Shown piece by piece: positions 1 to 10,698 of a stretch of 64,000 bases of DNA (position 1 is the first letter of the stretch; each line of letters starts with the position of its first letter). This DNA is from Komarekiella delphini-convector SJRDD-AB1 (GTDB lineage Bacteria; Cyanobacteriota; Cyanobacteriia; Cyanobacteriales; Nostocaceae), in NCBI RefSeq assembly GCF_014831675.1, contig NZ_VJXY01000006.1:124001-188000 (forward strand), read 5' to 3'. A program made the position numbers and the translations under genes. Below the pieces are notes generated by a model. It was given only the letters and a program-made list of their open reading frames with translations, was not told the DNA's origin and did no database searches.

Positions 1-1434
1 GGGGACGTGTACTGCCATTTGGTCGCCGTCAAAGTCGGCGTTAAACGCTGGACACACTAGAGGATGCAGTTGAATTGCTCTGCCTTCCACCAAAATCGGC
101 TCAAAAGACTGAATACCCAAGCGGTGCAGGGTCGGCGCGCGGTTGAGTAGCACTGGGTGTCCTTCAATTACTTCTTCCAGCACATCCCAGACACTAGGGT
201 CATTGCGAGATATCAGTTTTTTTGCCGCTTTGATGTTATTCACCATGCCACTGCGAATCAAGCGATTGATCACAAACGGTTGAAATAGCTCAATTGCCAT
301 TTCCCTAGGCAAACCGCACTGGTGAATCTTCAGCTTTGGCCCGACGACAATTACAGAACGCCCAGAGTAGTCAACACGTTTACCCAACAAGTTTTGTCGG
401 AAACGTCCTTGCTTACCCTCAATAATGTCAGACAAAGATTTCAGGGGGCGGTTATTTGCTCCTACTACCGTGCGTCCTCGGCGACCATTGTCAATCAAAG
501 CATCTACTGCTTCTTGCAGCATCCGCTTTTCGTTCCGCACAATAATTTCTGGTGCCAAAATCTCTTGTAAGCGTGCCAGACGATTATTGCGATTAATCAC
601 CCGCCGATACAAATCATTCAAATCACTGGTGGCAAACCGACCGCCATCTAGCTGTACCATTGGGCGCAAATCTGGAGGGATTACGGGGATAACTGCCATT
701 ACCATCCACTCTGGTTTAGAACCAGTAGCGATGAAATTATCAATCACCCGCAGTCTCTTTATCAGCTTGGCCCGCTTTTGTCCCTTGGCATTGCCAATTT
801 CTTCTCGTAGGCTTTCAGCTTCTTGCTCTAAATTGATATCAGCAAGTAAACGCAGCAGCGCCTCGGCACCAATTCCTACCTCTACGCCCTGTAGCTGAGA
901 ATCTTCGCTATAAATTTGGTCTTCAATTTCCAACCACTGGTCTTCACTCAATAGCTGTTTGTAAGTTAAGGTTTCGGCATTTCCTGGACTCAGGACAACA
1001 TAAGAGTTGAAATAGACAATCTGCTCAACATCCCGCAAGGGCATATCTAGCAGGATAGAAATATAGCTAGGAATACCTTTGAGATACCAGACGTGAGCTA
1101 CTGGTGCGGCGAGTTTAATATAGCCCATGCGGTGGCGACGCACGCGCGACTCGGTAACTTCTACCCCACAACGCTCGCAGACAATACCTCTATGACGGAC
1201 TCTTTTATACTTGCCACAATGACATTCCCAATCTTTGGCGGGCCCAAAGATGCGTTCGCAGAATAAGCCGTCCATTTCCGGCTTCAGAGTTCGGTAATTA
1301 ATTGTCTCTGGCTTGGTAACTTCACCTACTAACTGACCATTGGGCAGTGTTCGCTCGCCCCACTGCCGAATGCGTTCTGGTGATGCTAAACCGATTTTGA
1401 CGTAGTCAAACTGATTAGTTTGGGCGGGTCTCAT
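1..1434 (-). CDS. rpoC1: RNA polymerase gamma subunit RpoC1 (partial, C-terminus off the left edge)
   Basis: This encodes the N-terminal part of the split beta-prime subunit of cyanobacterial RNA polymerase. The start reads [15 protein letters not shown] from an ATG at 1434. A cysteine-rich zinc-binding segment ([18 protein letters not shown]) is encoded around 1160-1215. The active-site magnesium motif [10 protein letters not shown] lies at the window edge (about 1-45), so roughly 478 codons are present and the C-terminal portion is outside. It follows rpoB on the same strand with a 164-bp gap, in the usual rpoB-rpoC1-rpoC2 order. The separate gamma subunit is characteristic of cyanobacteria. 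Confidence 0.97.
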   Translation of the reverse strand, partial: MRPAQTNQFDYVKIGLASPERIRQWGERTLPNGQLVGEVTKPETINYRTLKPEMDGLFCERIFGPAKDWECHCGKYKRVRHRGIVCERCGVEVTESRVRRHRMGYIKLAAPVAHVWYLKGIPSYISILLDMPLRDVEQIVYFNSYVVLSPGNAETLTYKQLLSEDQWLEIEDQIYSEDSQLQGVEVGIGAEALLRLLADINLEQEAESLREEIGNAKGQKRAKLIKRLRVIDNFIATGSKPEWMVMAVIPVIPPDLRPMVQLDGGRFATSDLNDLYRRVINRNNRLARLQEILAPEIIVRNEKRMLQEAVDALIDNGRRGRTVVGANNRPLKSLSDIIEGKQGRFRQNLLGKRVDYSGRSVIVVGPKLKIHQCGLPREMAIELFQPFVINRLIRSGMVNNIKAAKKLISRNDPSVWDVLEEVIEGHPVLLNRAPTLHRLGIQSFEPILVEGRAIQLHPLVCPAFNADFDGDQMAVHVP

Positions 1435-1439
1435 ACTTA

Positions 1440-1596
1440 AGTGCTGAGTTCTGAGTTATGAGTTTTGAGTAAATATATTCAATTAAAAGGTTTGAATAGA
1501 GAAATATCCAAGTTCTAAGTGCCAATTGCTAGTATTTAAATACTTAGCACGGGCTAAACGCCCCGCTACCGCTAACGGCACTCAGAACTCAGCACT
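1440..1596. repeat. rpoB-rpoC1 intergenic inverted repeat with heptamer array
   Basis: A perfect 17-bp inverted repeat (1440-1456 and 1580-1596, core GTGCTGAGTTCTGAGT) closes almost the whole rpoB-rpoC1 spacer. The left arm overlaps four heptamers (CTGAGTT twice, ATGAGTT, TTGAGTA; 1444-1471). Inside lies a near-palindrome around GTATTTAAATAC (1529-1550) and a GC-rich segment of the kind dispersed in Nostoc genomes. In the operon transcript the arms could pair into one long stem. No coding potential was seen. Confidence 0.75.
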
Positions 1597-1598
1597 CT

Positions 1599-4500
1599 CT
1601 ACTCGTCTTCTTCCAGCGATTCGCGGGAGAGAGATTCGTATGTTGGTCGTGGAGGGGTGCGCCGGGCTGATTGGTCTGCCATCAAATCGACTTCCACATC
1701 TAAAGAACTACCGTCTGCCTGTGTCTCTACCTTATGTACGGCAATGTCCAAACCTAATGATTGCAGTTCTCGCATCAGTACCTTGAAGGATTCTGGTGTT
1801 CCTGGTCGCGGAATTGCCTTGCCTTTAACGATCGCATTTAGCGCTTCATTCCGCCCTTGCATATCGTCAGATTTGACTGTAAGCAATTCTTGCAAGGTGT
1901 AAGCTGCACCGAAGGCTTCCAATGCCCATACTTCCATTTCTCCAAACCGCTGACCACCTTGCTGTGCTTTACCACCCAAGGGTTGCTGGGTCACGAGTGA
2001 GTATGGGCCTGTAGAACGAGCGTGGATCTTATCATCCACCAAATGCACTAACTTCAGCATATAAGCCACACCCACGGTTACAGGTCGGTCAAATGGTTCG
2101 CCGGTGCGACCATCAAACACCATAATTTTGCCTGGGTCATCAGGGTTATATACCCAAGTTTTGCTTGTTTCGTCCCGTGCTTCTTGCAATTTGCCATGCA
2201 CAATTCTGCGGGATGACTCTTCACCGTACATTTCATCAAAGGGAGTAATCTTAAATCGCACTCCCAAATTATGCCCAGCCCAACCCAGCAAACACTCAAA
2301 TACCTGTCCGACGTTCATCCGACTCGGTACACCCAAGGGGTTAAGTACGATGTCCACTGTTGAACCATCAGGTAAATAGGGCATATCTTCCACTGGCAAT
2401 ATCCGAGAAATAATTCCCTTATTGCCGTGGCGTCCTGCCATCTTGTCGCCCACTTGGATTTTGCGCTTCTGGGCGACGTACACCCGGACTACCATATTGG
2501 CTCCTGGTGGCAATTCATCACCTTGCTCACGGGTAAACAAGCGTACGTCAACCACACGCCCTTTTTCACCGTTAGGTACTCGCAAGGAATTGTCTCGTAC
2601 ATCCCGCGCTTTTTCACCGAAAATGGCACGCAATAATTTTTCTTCTGGCGGTTGGTCAGATTCACCTTTCGGTGTAACTTTTCCTACCAAGATATCCCCA
2701 GCTTCTACCCATGCCCCAATCCGAATGATTCCTTGTTCATCCAGTTGGCGTAAAGCATCTTCCCCAACGTTGGGAATTTCTCTGGTAATTTCTTCTGGCC
2801 CCAGTTTTGTTTGTCTGGCCTCAATTTCATATTTTTCAATATGAATTGAGGTGTAAACATCATCCTGTACCAGCCGCTCAGAAATCAAAATCGCATCTTC
2901 GTAGTTGTAGCCTTCCCAAGGCATATAAGCGACGACGATGTTTTGTCCCAGCGCTAATTCGCCACCTTCTGTTGAGGAACCATCAGCTAACACCTGACCT
3001 GCTACAACGCGCTCACCAATACGGACGAGGGGTTTTTGATTGAGACAGGTGTCTTGGTTGGAGCGTTGGTATTTGGAAAGATAGTACTTAATTTCTGGGG
3101 TTGAGGGTTTAGGACGTACACGAATTTCTGTAGCATCCACATAAGTGACATCGCCATCGGTACGGGACACAATCACCATCCCAGAGTCTCTTGCTCCTTG
3201 AGCTTCCAAACCTGTACCCACAAGAGGACGCTCTGGTTTTAGCAGGGGTACTGCCTGCCGTTGCATATTTGACCCCATTAATGCTCGGTTGGCGTCATCA
3301 TGCTCCAAGAAGGGAATCATGCTAGTAGCCACGGACACGATTTGCACTGGGGATACAGCTACGTAATCAACTTGCTCTGGCGTTGTGGTAGCCCAATCTT
3401 GGCGATAGCGCACTGGCACTTGTGGCCCTTTGATGTAGCCATTTTCATCTAAGGGTATATCGCCAGTTGCCGTACGCAGGTCGTCTTCTTCATCGGCTGT
3501 CATGTATACTGGCTGGACGTCAAATCGTACCCGCCCATTTTCTACAGGTCTAAATGGCGTTTCTAAGAAGCCGTACTGGTTAACTCGTGCATGGGTTGCC
3601 AAGGAGCCAATCAAACCAGCGTTGGGGCCTTCTGGTGTCTCGATGGGGCAAATACGTCCGTAGTGACTAGGATGAATATCTCGCACAGCGAATCCAGCGC
3701 GTTCGCGGGTTAAACCGCCAGGGCCAAGGGCACTTAGTCGGCGTTTGTGAGTCAGTTCTGCTAGAGGATTGGTTTGATCCATGAACTGACTTAACTGGCT
3801 GGAACCAAAAAATTCTTTAATTGCTGCTACTAATGGTTTGGGGTTCACCAAGGAAGCAGGAGTTAGCACTTCCGCATCCGATACGGTCATCCGTTCACGA
3901 ATGATTCTCTCTAAGCGGTTTAAGCCTACCCGGACTTGGTTTTGCAGCAACTCGCCTACACTCCTGACTCGGCGATTACCTAAGTGGTCAATGTCGTCGA
4001 TATTACCGATATCGTATTCTAGGTTGATCAGGTAATCTACGGCTGCCAAGATATCGCTGGAAGTCAGCACGCGCATGGTATCAGGTACAGATAGCCGTAA
4101 TTTCTTGTTGAGCTTGTAACGTCCGACTCTACCAAGGTCATAACGTTTCGGGTCAAAGAAACGAGAGTCTAGGAGTTGTTGTCCACCTAATACCGTAGGA
4201 GGTTCACCAGGACGCAGTTTACGATACAATTCCATCAGGGCTTCTTCTTCAGAGAACTGCCCTTCTTTTTCGATAGTTTTTTGGAAATATTCTGGGTGGC
4301 GTAAGGCGTCAAAGATTTCGTTGTCTGATAGCCCTAATGCTTTCAATAGCACTTGGGCTGAGAGTTTGCGGGTTTTGTCGATGCGTACCCACACTAAATC
4401 GTTACGGTCTGTTTCAAATTTCAGCCATGCTCCACGGTTGGGAATTAAGCTAGCTGAATAAGTACGCCGCCCATTTTTGTCAATTTCCGATTTGTAATAG

Positions 4501-4898
4501 ACCCCTGGCGATCGCACTATCTGGTTGACAATCACCCGTTCGGCTCCGTTAATAATAAACGTACCGCGATCGGTCATCAAAGGCAGATCCCCGATAAATA
4601 CCTCTTGCTCTTTGATTTCACCCGTTTCTTTATTAATTAAGCGTGTGGGGACATACATCTGTACAGCATAAGTGCTATCCCGCCGTTTGGCTTCTTCGAC
4701 GCTGTACTTTGGTTCCTTGAGTTTGTAGTTATGACCCAAAAAGTGCAGTTCTAGTTTGCCTGTGTAATCTGTAATAGGACTAAAGGAGTTAAGTTCTTCT
4801 ATCAACCCTTCTTCCAAAAACCAGCGGAAGCTTGAACGCTGGATTTCAATCAAGTCGGGTAACAAAAAGGCGGGTTCCATATATTTTTCGTTAGTCAT
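1599..4898 (-). CDS. rpoB: RNA polymerase beta subunit RpoB
   Basis: This is the catalytic beta subunit of RNA polymerase, 1099 residues from the start [20 protein letters not shown] at 4898. The open frame extends 27 codons further upstream (to 4979), but that extension has no family-like sequence, so the inner ATG is preferred. Family landmarks seen include [20 protein letters not shown] (rifampicin region), [30 protein letters not shown], the [12 protein letters not shown] segment and the C-terminal [15 protein letters not shown]. Length and sequence are typical of Nostocales. It is the first gene of the rpoB-rpoC1 operon and follows a long leader. Confidence 0.98.
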   Translation of the reverse strand: MTNEKYMEPAFLLPDLIEIQRSSFRWFLEEGLIEELNSFSPITDYTGKLELHFLGHNYKLKEPKYSVEEAKRRDSTYAVQMYVPTRLINKETGEIKEQEVFIGDLPLMTDRGTFIINGAERVIVNQIVRSPGVYYKSEIDKNGRRTYSASLIPNRGAWLKFETDRNDLVWVRIDKTRKLSAQVLLKALGLSDNEIFDALRHPEYFQKTIEKEGQFSEEEALMELYRKLRPGEPPTVLGGQQLLDSRFFDPKRYDLGRVGRYKLNKKLRLSVPDTMRVLTSSDILAAVDYLINLEYDIGNIDDIDHLGNRRVRSVGELLQNQVRVGLNRLERIIRERMTVSDAEVLTPASLVNPKPLVAAIKEFFGSSQLSQFMDQTNPLAELTHKRRLSALGPGGLTRERAGFAVRDIHPSHYGRICPIETPEGPNAGLIGSLATHARVNQYGFLETPFRPVENGRVRFDVQPVYMTADEEDDLRTATGDIPLDENGYIKGPQVPVRYRQDWATTTPEQVDYVAVSPVQIVSVATSMIPFLEHDDANRALMGSNMQRQAVPLLKPERPLVGTGLEAQGARDSGMVIVSRTDGDVTYVDATEIRVRPKPSTPEIKYYLSKYQRSNQDTCLNQKPLVRIGERVVAGQVLADGSSTEGGELALGQNIVVAYMPWEGYNYEDAILISERLVQDDVYTSIHIEKYEIEARQTKLGPEEITREIPNVGEDALRQLDEQGIIRIGAWVEAGDILVGKVTPKGESDQPPEEKLLRAIFGEKARDVRDNSLRVPNGEKGRVVDVRLFTREQGDELPPGANMVVRVYVAQKRKIQVGDKMAGRHGNKGIISRILPVEDMPYLPDGSTVDIVLNPLGVPSRMNVGQVFECLLGWAGHNLGVRFKITPFDEMYGEESSRRIVHGKLQEARDETSKTWVYNPDDPGKIMVFDGRTGEPFDRPVTVGVAYMLKLVHLVDDKIHARSTGPYSLVTQQPLGGKAQQGGQRFGEMEVWALEAFGAAYTLQELLTVKSDDMQGRNEALNAIVKGKAIPRPGTPESFKVLMRELQSLGLDIAVHKVETQADGSSLDVEVDLMADQSARRTPPRPTYESLSRESLEEDE

Positions 4899-5654
4899 GC
4901 CTCTACCTTTGTCAACCTGGTTGTACTTTCCTTTGGACACTGCTGTTTGACAGTTCCCGATCTTAGTCAGTGTCCGCACCTGTTTGGGAACTTCTCCTTA
5001 CATCACCTGCCATTTACAAGTGTGGGCAAACCCAGCAATTAAAGCCGGAATCAGCGATTTTGACAAGGGGTTTATTGCCCCTAATGAGGGTACAGAATCG
5101 CTAAAATCCAGCTAGAAGATTGATTCAATAACAATAGATACTCCAGATATCCCTGAGTTAGATTTGCTTTTTTCACTTCCCCTCCAAAAAGCGCGTTATT
5201 TTAGCCTACGCACACTTATATCGTTACGCGTATATCTAATAACACTTCTATCATTTATATCTCAGTGATATACTCATGCAGAGGCAGCGATCTACACCTT
5301 TTCGGCTCTGAATAGTCATGGCTTCATCTTGTTGAGTTGTAGTCACAAAGCAATTTTGTTTAAAGATTTTCTATAGGTTAAACATACAGAAGCCGATGTA
5401 CATACCTTGTGCAAAAGCCTAGCTTAACTTGGTTAAGCACGGTTAGTTTTGTATGAAGCGCATCCGCTTGTAGAGAATCAGAGGATGTTACAGTCGGTAA
5501 CAACACAAAAGTCAGGCTGAAAAATTCTTAGTTCCTTACCTTTATCATTATGCCGTAAGCAAAGTGTTTTGGAGGGAATAATCTTAGCATATTTTCGTCC
5601 TTCTAAAGTTTTATTTTTTTTTGACTACAACTTATAGCAGTACTCAGCCACACT
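4899..5654. other. Long non-coding spacer upstream of rpoB
   Basis: About 750 bp separate the rpoB start from the tatD stop, both on the minus strand. No open frame here resembles a protein. The segment should contain the rpoB promoter and leader. I see AT-rich stretches but no repeat array or convincing riboswitch, and I cannot place the transcription start. Confidence 0.5.
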
Positions 5655-6443
5655 TTATAGTGACAGACCGAACAATTCACGAGCATTTTGGGTGGTTTGG
5701 GCTGCGATCGCCTCTACCGTTTCTTCACGCAGTTTGGCTATTTGCTCTGCTACATAACGTACATAGGCTGGTTCATTGCGCCGTTCACCTCGTTTGGGAA
5801 CCGGAGCTAAAAAAGGGCAGTCTGTTTCAATTAGTAAGCGATCGCTACTCACCATAGCAGCTGAGGATTGGATAGCTTTGGCGTTTTTGAATGTTACTGT
5901 ACCGCTAAAGCTGATGTAGAAACCTAAATCGAGAAACCATTGAGTTTCTTCCGGCGTTCCACCCCAACAATGCATTACACCTCGTATACTTTTTCCTTGC
6001 AGTTTATGCCATTTTTGCAACACTTCTCTGACTTCAACAGCAGCATCCCGGCAGTGGATAATTACTGGTAAGTCGAGTTCTGATGCGATCGCCAACTGCC
6101 CTTCAAATACCATGCGCTGTTGCTCATAGTTATCTGCTTTGTAAAAATCCAGCCCCATTTCCCCGATTGCCACCACTTGAGAATCAGAACTAGCCAAAGA
6201 TTTTATTTTTTCGGCTGTCTCGTTATTCCATTTATCAGCATCTAAAGGATGCAATCCCACGGCAAAGCTGACTTCGGGAAATTTCTGTGCTATGGCTTGA
6301 ATGCTAGAAAACTCCTCAGGGTGAACACAGGAATGTACTAAACGTACTACACCTGATTGCTGCCATCGCGATCGCACTGTTGCTAAATCTTGCTCAAAAA
6401 TATCAAAGTTAAGATGGACGTGGGTGTCTATCAACTGCATCAT
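5655..6443 (-). CDS. tatD: TatD family metal-dependent hydrolase (deoxyribonuclease)
   Basis: A TIM-barrel hydrolase of the TatD family, about 262 residues. The start reads [14 protein letters not shown]; the HVH pair is the first metal-binding motif. Further family motifs are GEMGLDFYK (metal-binding Glu), [15 protein letters not shown] and the C-terminal [15 protein letters not shown]. Family members act as 3'-5' DNases in DNA repair or fragmentation and in quality control. It lies between rpsT and rpoB on the same strand, as I recall from other cyanobacteria. Either of the two adjacent ATGs (6443 or 6440) could be the start. Confidence 0.93.
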   Translation of the reverse strand: MMQLIDTHVHLNFDIFEQDLATVRSRWQQSGVVRLVHSCVHPEEFSSIQAIAQKFPEVSFAVGLHPLDADKWNNETAEKIKSLASSDSQVVAIGEMGLDFYKADNYEQQRMVFEGQLAIASELDLPVIIHCRDAAVEVREVLQKWHKLQGKSIRGVMHCWGGTPEETQWFLDLGFYISFSGTVTFKNAKAIQSSAAMVSSDRLLIETDCPFLAPVPKRGERRNEPAYVRYVAEQIAKLREETVEAIAAQTTQNARELFGLSL

Positions 6444-6457
6444 TTATCCTCTCTTAC

Positions 6458-6492
6458 AAAGTCTGAGCGCCGGAAGTCGGCGCTCAGACTTT
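6458..6492. repeat. 15-bp perfect hairpin between rpsT and tatD
   Basis: The arms AAAGTCTGAGCGCCG (6458-6472) and CGGCGCTCAGACTTT (6478-6492) are perfectly complementary around the 5-base loop GAAGT. It is a very stable stem 15 bp ahead of the tatD start and 62 bp beyond the rpsT stop. It lacks a T-run, so it looks more like a dispersed palindromic repeat or processing stem than a classic terminator. Confidence 0.8.
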
Positions 6493-6554
6493 GCGCTTTG
6501 CCATTTGTCCTTAGTCATTTGTCCCTATGATGACTAACAACAAATGACTCATGA

Positions 6555-6848
6555 CTACTCAGTTTGTGTGAGGGGTTTTAGTCGATTAGCCAATTTTGAC
6601 TTTTTCCTTGCCCCATTATTGGGGTGAAGCACACCCCGCTTTACGGCTTTATCGATTTTGCTGTAAGCCTCGGATAGCCGAGACTCTACTTCTTGTTTTG
6701 ATTCTGGGGTAGGATTAGTTGCATGGACATCAACAGCACCAATATATTTTTTCATCAGCGTCTTTACTGCTGATTTGTAAGCTTTATTACGTAGCCGATT
6801 GCGTTCTGCGATTTCGGCGCGTTTGAGAGCAGACTTTGTATTCGCCAC
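6555..6848 (-). CDS. rpsT: 30S ribosomal protein S20
   Basis: Small-subunit protein that binds 16S rRNA. The protein reads [19 protein letters not shown] from a GTG at 6848, giving 97 residues, the normal bS20 size; the open frame upstream (to 6884) is not family-like. It is rich in Lys, Arg and Ala throughout, as expected, with the conserved centre [12 protein letters not shown] and the end [16 protein letters not shown]. It is on the same strand as tatD and rpoB and may be co-transcribed with tatD. Confidence 0.96.
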   Translation of the reverse strand: MANTKSALKRAEIAERNRLRNKAYKSAVKTLMKKYIGAVDVHATNPTPESKQEVESRLSEAYSKIDKAVKRGVLHPNNGARKKSKLANRLKPLTQTE

Positions 6849-7391
6849 AGTCAATTCCAAAAAGACTATTAAATATGTACACACACTACTAGACTTACTA
6901 ATATAGCATTCATATTGCCAATGTTAGAATTTCCTAAAAAAATCCCTCTCTTGAGTCTTACCAAAAAGCTAGCGAAAACTCTGATTTCAAGCACGCGATG
7001 TGACTGATTTGCAGTTTTAATCACAGTGGCTCTGATAAAATGAATACATTAGACTTATCATTAACCAGATTGCTCAGCTAAGTCTGACAAAGTCCGAGAA
7101 AAAGAATGAAATATTTGTTGAAACGAGGCCGGCAGTCGGTCTAAGTCTGTGAACATATTCAAACGAAAGATGAGCAATTATGTCAGAAAGGATGGTTGAA
7201 GCAGGAATTTTCCACAGATAAAGTCTATGTTTTCAACAATCTCATAGCTGTAGCTATAGGGAGTGTCAAAGTCAGGTTCTAAGATGAGTGCTAGAAAAAA
7301 AAGATTTGACATCAATTCTGAGATATATCGCCAATCCTGGAAATGCGTTAGAATTGAGTACTTAAATAAATAATGAACCTAACTGGTCACT
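6849..7391. other. Non-coding spacer, 5' part of the rpsT-hisD gap
   Basis: No protein-like open frame is present on either strand. It should contain the divergent promoters for rpsT (minus) and for hisD or the folded segment downstream (plus). Nothing else could be recognised. Confidence 0.45.
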
Positions 7392-7706
7392 ACTTAATTA
7401 GGCAGTGCGTCCTTAAAGAGGATGTACCGTCAATGGTAAGGAACTGTAAACTTCTAAAATTAGAGGTTTAAATGCAAAGACTCGATATATCGTGTCTGTA
7501 CACATGCTAGTTACTACTAGTTACTAAAGTAGAAAAATCAGCAAAAATTATACTCAGACCTGACCTCTCATAAGCTGGAAATGAAATGTGAAAACACACT
7601 TCTGTATCCTCGCAAGAAGTGAGAGGTAGGGCATAAGGTTAGTGGTAATGGCACACCCACTCCCTGCCGAGAAACCGACTAGGTTTGTCAGACTGAGCAA
7701 TTAAGT
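7392..7706 (+). ncRNA. Candidate structured RNA upstream of hisD, family unknown
   Basis: The plus strand contains a series of nested and adjacent stems. First: CAGT/TCCTT (7403-7406, 7410-7414) pairs with AAGGA/ACTG (7438-7446). Second: AAACTTCTAA (7448-7457) pairs with TTAGAGGTTT (7460-7469). Third: AGACTCGATATATCGTGTCT (7478-7497) folds on itself. A multibranch domain follows: closing stem CTCAG..CTGAC (7553-7564) with GTCAG.CTGAG (7687-7697), enclosing CTCTCA/TGAGAG (7565-7570, 7620-7625), GTAGGG/CCCTGC with AGTGG/CCACT (7626-7667) and AAACC/GGTTT (7672-7686). ACTTAATT (7392-7399) could pair with AATTAAGT (7699-7706) to close everything. It could be an independent ncRNA or the hisD leader. 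I do not recognise RNase P RNA, tmRNA or SRP RNA signatures. The strand is inferred from the hisD direction only. Confidence 0.5.
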
Positions 7707-7866
7707 TGCCTTCTCAAGTAAACCATATGCTGGTAGCCTTGGGAGTATCAAAAAAATCCGGGTTAAGCTAAAGAAGAGAAGAAAGTGAGTTCCATATCCC
7801 AAGTGGGTAAAGAACAAGACTGATTCTCAGGCGGGAATATTATAATTTTGGCATTGTCCTTACTCC

Positions 7867-9168
7867 ATGCTGCGAATCATTACTCAGCAGGCAGACGTCA
7901 GAGCAGAACTACAACGTATCTGCGATCGCACTCATGACGAACAGGTGCTTCACAAAGAAGCAACGGTGCGGGAAGTGTTGCAAGCAGTCAAGCGCCAAGG
8001 CGATAAAGCTGTATTGCATTACACAGCCGAATTTGACAACCAAACTCTCAAACCTGAAGAACTACGTGTTACAGGCTCAGAGTTGGATGCAGCTTATCAA
8101 CAGGTGTCGAAGGAGTTGATGGAGGCAATTCGGCTGGCTTGCCGCCAAATTGAAGCGTTTCATCGTCAGCGAGTACCAAAAAGCTGGGTACACTTTGGCG
8201 ATGATGAAGTGGTGCTGGGTAAACGCTATACCCCCGTAGACCGAGCGGGGTTATATGTGCCTGGTGGTCGCGCCGCCTATCCTAGCACGGTACTGATGAA
8301 TGCAATTCCGGCCAAGGTAGCTTGTGTACCTCAGGTAGTCATGGTAACACCACCTGGAGCGGGGAAAGCAATTAACCCAGCAGTTTTGGTGGCTGCCCAA
8401 GAAGCAGGGGTGCAAGAAATCTATCGTGTCGGTGGCGCACAAGCAATCGCGGCTTTAGCCTATGGCACAGAAACGATTCCGAAAGTGAATGTGATCACTG
8501 GCCCAGGTAACATTTATGTCACCTTAGCGAAAAAACTTGTCTACGGCACAGTGGGCATTGATTCTTTGGCGGGGCCAAGTGAAGTACTGATTATTGCGGA
8601 TGAAACGGCAAATCCAGTTTATGTCGCCGCTGATTTGTTAGCTCAAGCCGAACATGATCCGATGGCGGCAGCGATTTTGCTGACGACAGATGCTAGTTTG
8701 GCAAAAAATGTACAACTTGCTGTGGAAAGACAGCTAGTTGATCACCCACGGCGAATAGACACAGAAAAAGCGATCGCTCACTACGGTCTGATTGTCGTTG
8801 TAGAATCCCTAGAAGCAGCCGCAGAATTCTCAAATGAATTTGCCCCCGAACACCTGGAATTAGAAGTCAAAGACCCTTGGGCACTAATTCCCCATATTCG
8901 TCACGCTGGAGCTATCTTCTTGGGTTATTCTACACCGGAAGCTGTAGGAGACTATTTAGCAGGCCCTAACCATACGTTGCCGACTTCTGGTGCTGCTCGC
9001 TATGCTTCGGCATTGGGGGTAGAAACTTTCCTCAAACACTCCAGTATTATTCAATACTCACAAACTGCACTGCAAAAAGTTGCTGGTGCAATTGACATAC
9101 TAGCAACAACCGAAGGCTTACCTTCTCACGCCGATTCAGTACGACGCCGAATTCAGCAGGAAGAGTGA
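7867..9168 (+). CDS. hisD: Histidinol dehydrogenase
   Basis: Zinc- and NAD-dependent enzyme for the last two steps of histidine synthesis, L-histidinol to L-histidine. The protein has 433 residues, the usual length. Visible motifs are GLYVPGGRAAYPSTVLMNAIP, the GPGNIYVTLAKK nucleotide-binding stretch, the signature DSLAGPSEVLIIAD, the zinc and catalytic region QAEHDPMA, and NEFAPEHLEL. The start MLRIITQQADVRAEL at 7867 is the only good candidate. It stands alone on the plus strand after a 1-kb non-coding region, as is usual for cyanobacteria, whose his genes are scattered. Confidence 0.97.
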   Translation: MLRIITQQADVRAELQRICDRTHDEQVLHKEATVREVLQAVKRQGDKAVLHYTAEFDNQTLKPEELRVTGSELDAAYQQVSKELMEAIRLACRQIEAFHRQRVPKSWVHFGDDEVVLGKRYTPVDRAGLYVPGGRAAYPSTVLMNAIPAKVACVPQVVMVTPPGAGKAINPAVLVAAQEAGVQEIYRVGGAQAIAALAYGTETIPKVNVITGPGNIYVTLAKKLVYGTVGIDSLAGPSEVLIIADETANPVYVAADLLAQAEHDPMAAAILLTTDASLAKNVQLAVERQLVDHPRRIDTEKAIAHYGLIVVVESLEAAAEFSNEFAPEHLELEVKDPWALIPHIRHAGAIFLGYSTPEAVGDYLAGPNHTLPTSGAARYASALGVETFLKHSSIIQYSQTALQKVAGAIDILATTEGLPSHADSVRRRIQQEE

Positions 9169-9661
9169 TTTGAAATGCTTAATTTTTTCTTATAGTGTTG
9201 GAAAAAGTCACTCCTTGGCTCCACACTGAAAGTTTAGACACCAGTTGCCTCACAGGAGGAGCCACTGTGTGGTAGCCAGCCAGCAATTCACGGAGGATTG
9301 TTTCCCAACGAAATTGTGGTAGGTAGTCCAAAGAAAAGTTATGTTAGCGAGTCTTGCCTGCGGCACGCTGCGCGTAGATTGCTTCCCCGTAGGGGTATGC
9401 CCAAAGCGGGAACGAGCATTACTGGCGTTACAAGCATCTAAAAGTTTGCTTCTGGGCAAACTTTCAGGAAGGTTAATCCCAACCCAGGCAATTTGAGAAA
9501 AGGTTCTCTACGCCAGATGCTACCGAAGAAAACCATAGCAACACGCTGGCTCTACTATATAAACTAAGTTCCCAGCATGGAAATTGGTTGATGTAGCATC
9601 TGCCAAGAACCTTTACCAAGAACTTAATATAAGAAAGTCTACTCTTGAGGAGACGAGAGCG
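9169..9661. other. Repeat-bearing spacer between hisD and the usp gene
   Basis: No gene was recognised. A GC-rich segment at about 9350-9420 (CTGCGGCACGCTGCGCGTAG, CCCCGTAGGGG) resembles the dispersed repeat sequence also seen near 51.3, 56.0 and 59.2 kb. A perfect 9-bp hairpin AAAGTTTGC/GCAAACTTT lies at 9441-9464. The open frames here are by-products of the repeat. Confidence 0.5.
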
Positions 9662-10105
9662 GTGCTAAAAACTATTTTGGTAGCTCTGGACGGTTCAGAA
9701 ATTGCAGAACGAGTAATTCAGACTTTAGATAGTTTGGTGTTGTCAAAAGACACTAGAGTGATCTTCTGTCATGTATTCCATAACCCCGATTCGGAGACGG
9801 AACTACCTGCTGATCGTCCTCATCCAGAGTCACCAACACTTTCTTATTTCCATATTGAAAAACAATTGCAATCCTATCAAGAGCAAATATCAGTTGATAG
9901 CGAATTAGAGCTAGTAACTGGCGATCCTGCTGACGAAATTATTCGTCTTGCTAATATTTATAAGGCTGACTTAATTATAATTGGCAGTCGTGGATTAATT
10001 GGTATGAAACGAATTGTCCTAGGTTCTGTTAGTAGTCAAGTGGTGGAAGAGGCTAATTGTTCGGTGTTGGTGGTAAAACCGAACCAGAATCAAGCAATGC
10101 CATGA
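9662..10105 (+). CDS. Universal stress protein (UspA family)
   Basis: Small nucleotide-binding stress protein of about 147 residues. I place the start at the GTG at 9662 ([18 protein letters not shown]), because this matches the family's first strand and is preceded by GAGGAG at a suitable distance. The frame is open upstream to 9584 but that part is not family-like. The C-terminal ATP-binding pattern G-x2-G-x9-G-S/T is present as [17 protein letters not shown], followed by CSVLVVKP. Its stop TGA overlaps the start of the next gene by four bases (ATGA), suggesting translational coupling. Confidence 0.88.
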   Translation: MLKTILVALDGSEIAERVIQTLDSLVLSKDTRVIFCHVFHNPDSETELPADRPHPESPTLSYFHIEKQLQSYQEQISVDSELELVTGDPADEIIRLANIYKADLIIIGSRGLIGMKRIVLGSVSSQVVEEANCSVLVVKPNQNQAMP

Positions 10106-10698
10106 CTATAACCCCAGCAGTCACTAAACGACTTACCTTTGAAGAATATCTAGCTTATGAAGATGGCACTGATACCCGTTATGAATTGGTTAATGGAGAA
10201 TTAATTCCCATGAGTCTGGGAAGTGGACAACATGGGGCAGTAACAGAATTTCTTAATGTTTGTTTTCGAGAAGAAATTATCCGGCTAAAGTTGGATTGGA
10301 CTTCTAAACAAATGGTTATTGGTATTCGTTCTCCTCGTGCTGGCAGATGGGAGACATCGAGAATTCCAGATGTAGTTGTGATTCCATTGCCTCAGTGGCG
10401 GGAGTTGAGAAACCGAGAGGCAATTATCGAACTCAACGAACCACCCCCCTTATTGGTGGTGGAAGTCGTCAGTGAATCAACAAAAATCGTAGACTATCGA
10501 GCCAAGCGAGTTGAGTATAACGTTTTAAATATTCCAGAGTATTGGATTGTCGATCCATTAACGAACAAAGTAACTATCTTCACATTGATTGAAGAATTAT
10601 ACGAACCAGCAGAGTTTGTTGGTAGCGCTCGCATTCAATCTCAAACTTTTCCTGAGTTAGAATTAACAGCCGAGCGAGTATTGACCGCCGACAATTAA
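10102..10698 (+). CDS. Uma2 family (DUF820) PD-(D/E)XK nuclease-like protein
   Basis: A member of the large cyanobacterial Uma2 family, which has a restriction-endonuclease fold. From the ATG at 10102 it has 198 residues. It shows the family start [27 protein letters not shown], the acidic segment RIPDVVVIP and the [13 protein letters not shown] strand, where E-V replaces the usual E-x-K core. Its cellular role is unknown; members are numerous and often near mobile DNA. It overlaps the usp gene by 4 bp. A second, divergent member lies at 40301-40867. Confidence 0.85.
   Translation: MTITPAVTKRLTFEEYLAYEDGTDTRYELVNGELIPMSLGSGQHGAVTEFLNVCFREEIIRLKLDWTSKQMVIGIRSPRAGRWETSRIPDVVVIPLPQWRELRNREAIIELNEPPPLLVVEVVSESTKIVDYRAKRVEYNVLNIPEYWIVDPLTNKVTIFTLIEELYEPAEFVGSARIQSQTFPELELTAERVLTADN

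Noticed and set aside
5621-5857. 78-codon plus-strand frame opposite the end of tatD
   Set aside because: It lies antisense to a well-supported gene and shows no domain pattern.
7081-7160. AAAGTCCG and GAGGCCGGCAGTCGG as possible RNase P RNA motifs
   Set aside because: The universally conserved RNase P RNA core blocks are not present in order; the short match is not enough.
8251-8442. 63-codon minus-strand frame within hisD
   Set aside because: Antisense shadow of the conserved hisD sequence.
9250-9459. 69-codon minus-strand frame between hisD and the usp gene
   Set aside because: Built largely from dispersed-repeat sequence; no protein-like pattern and no ribosome-binding site.
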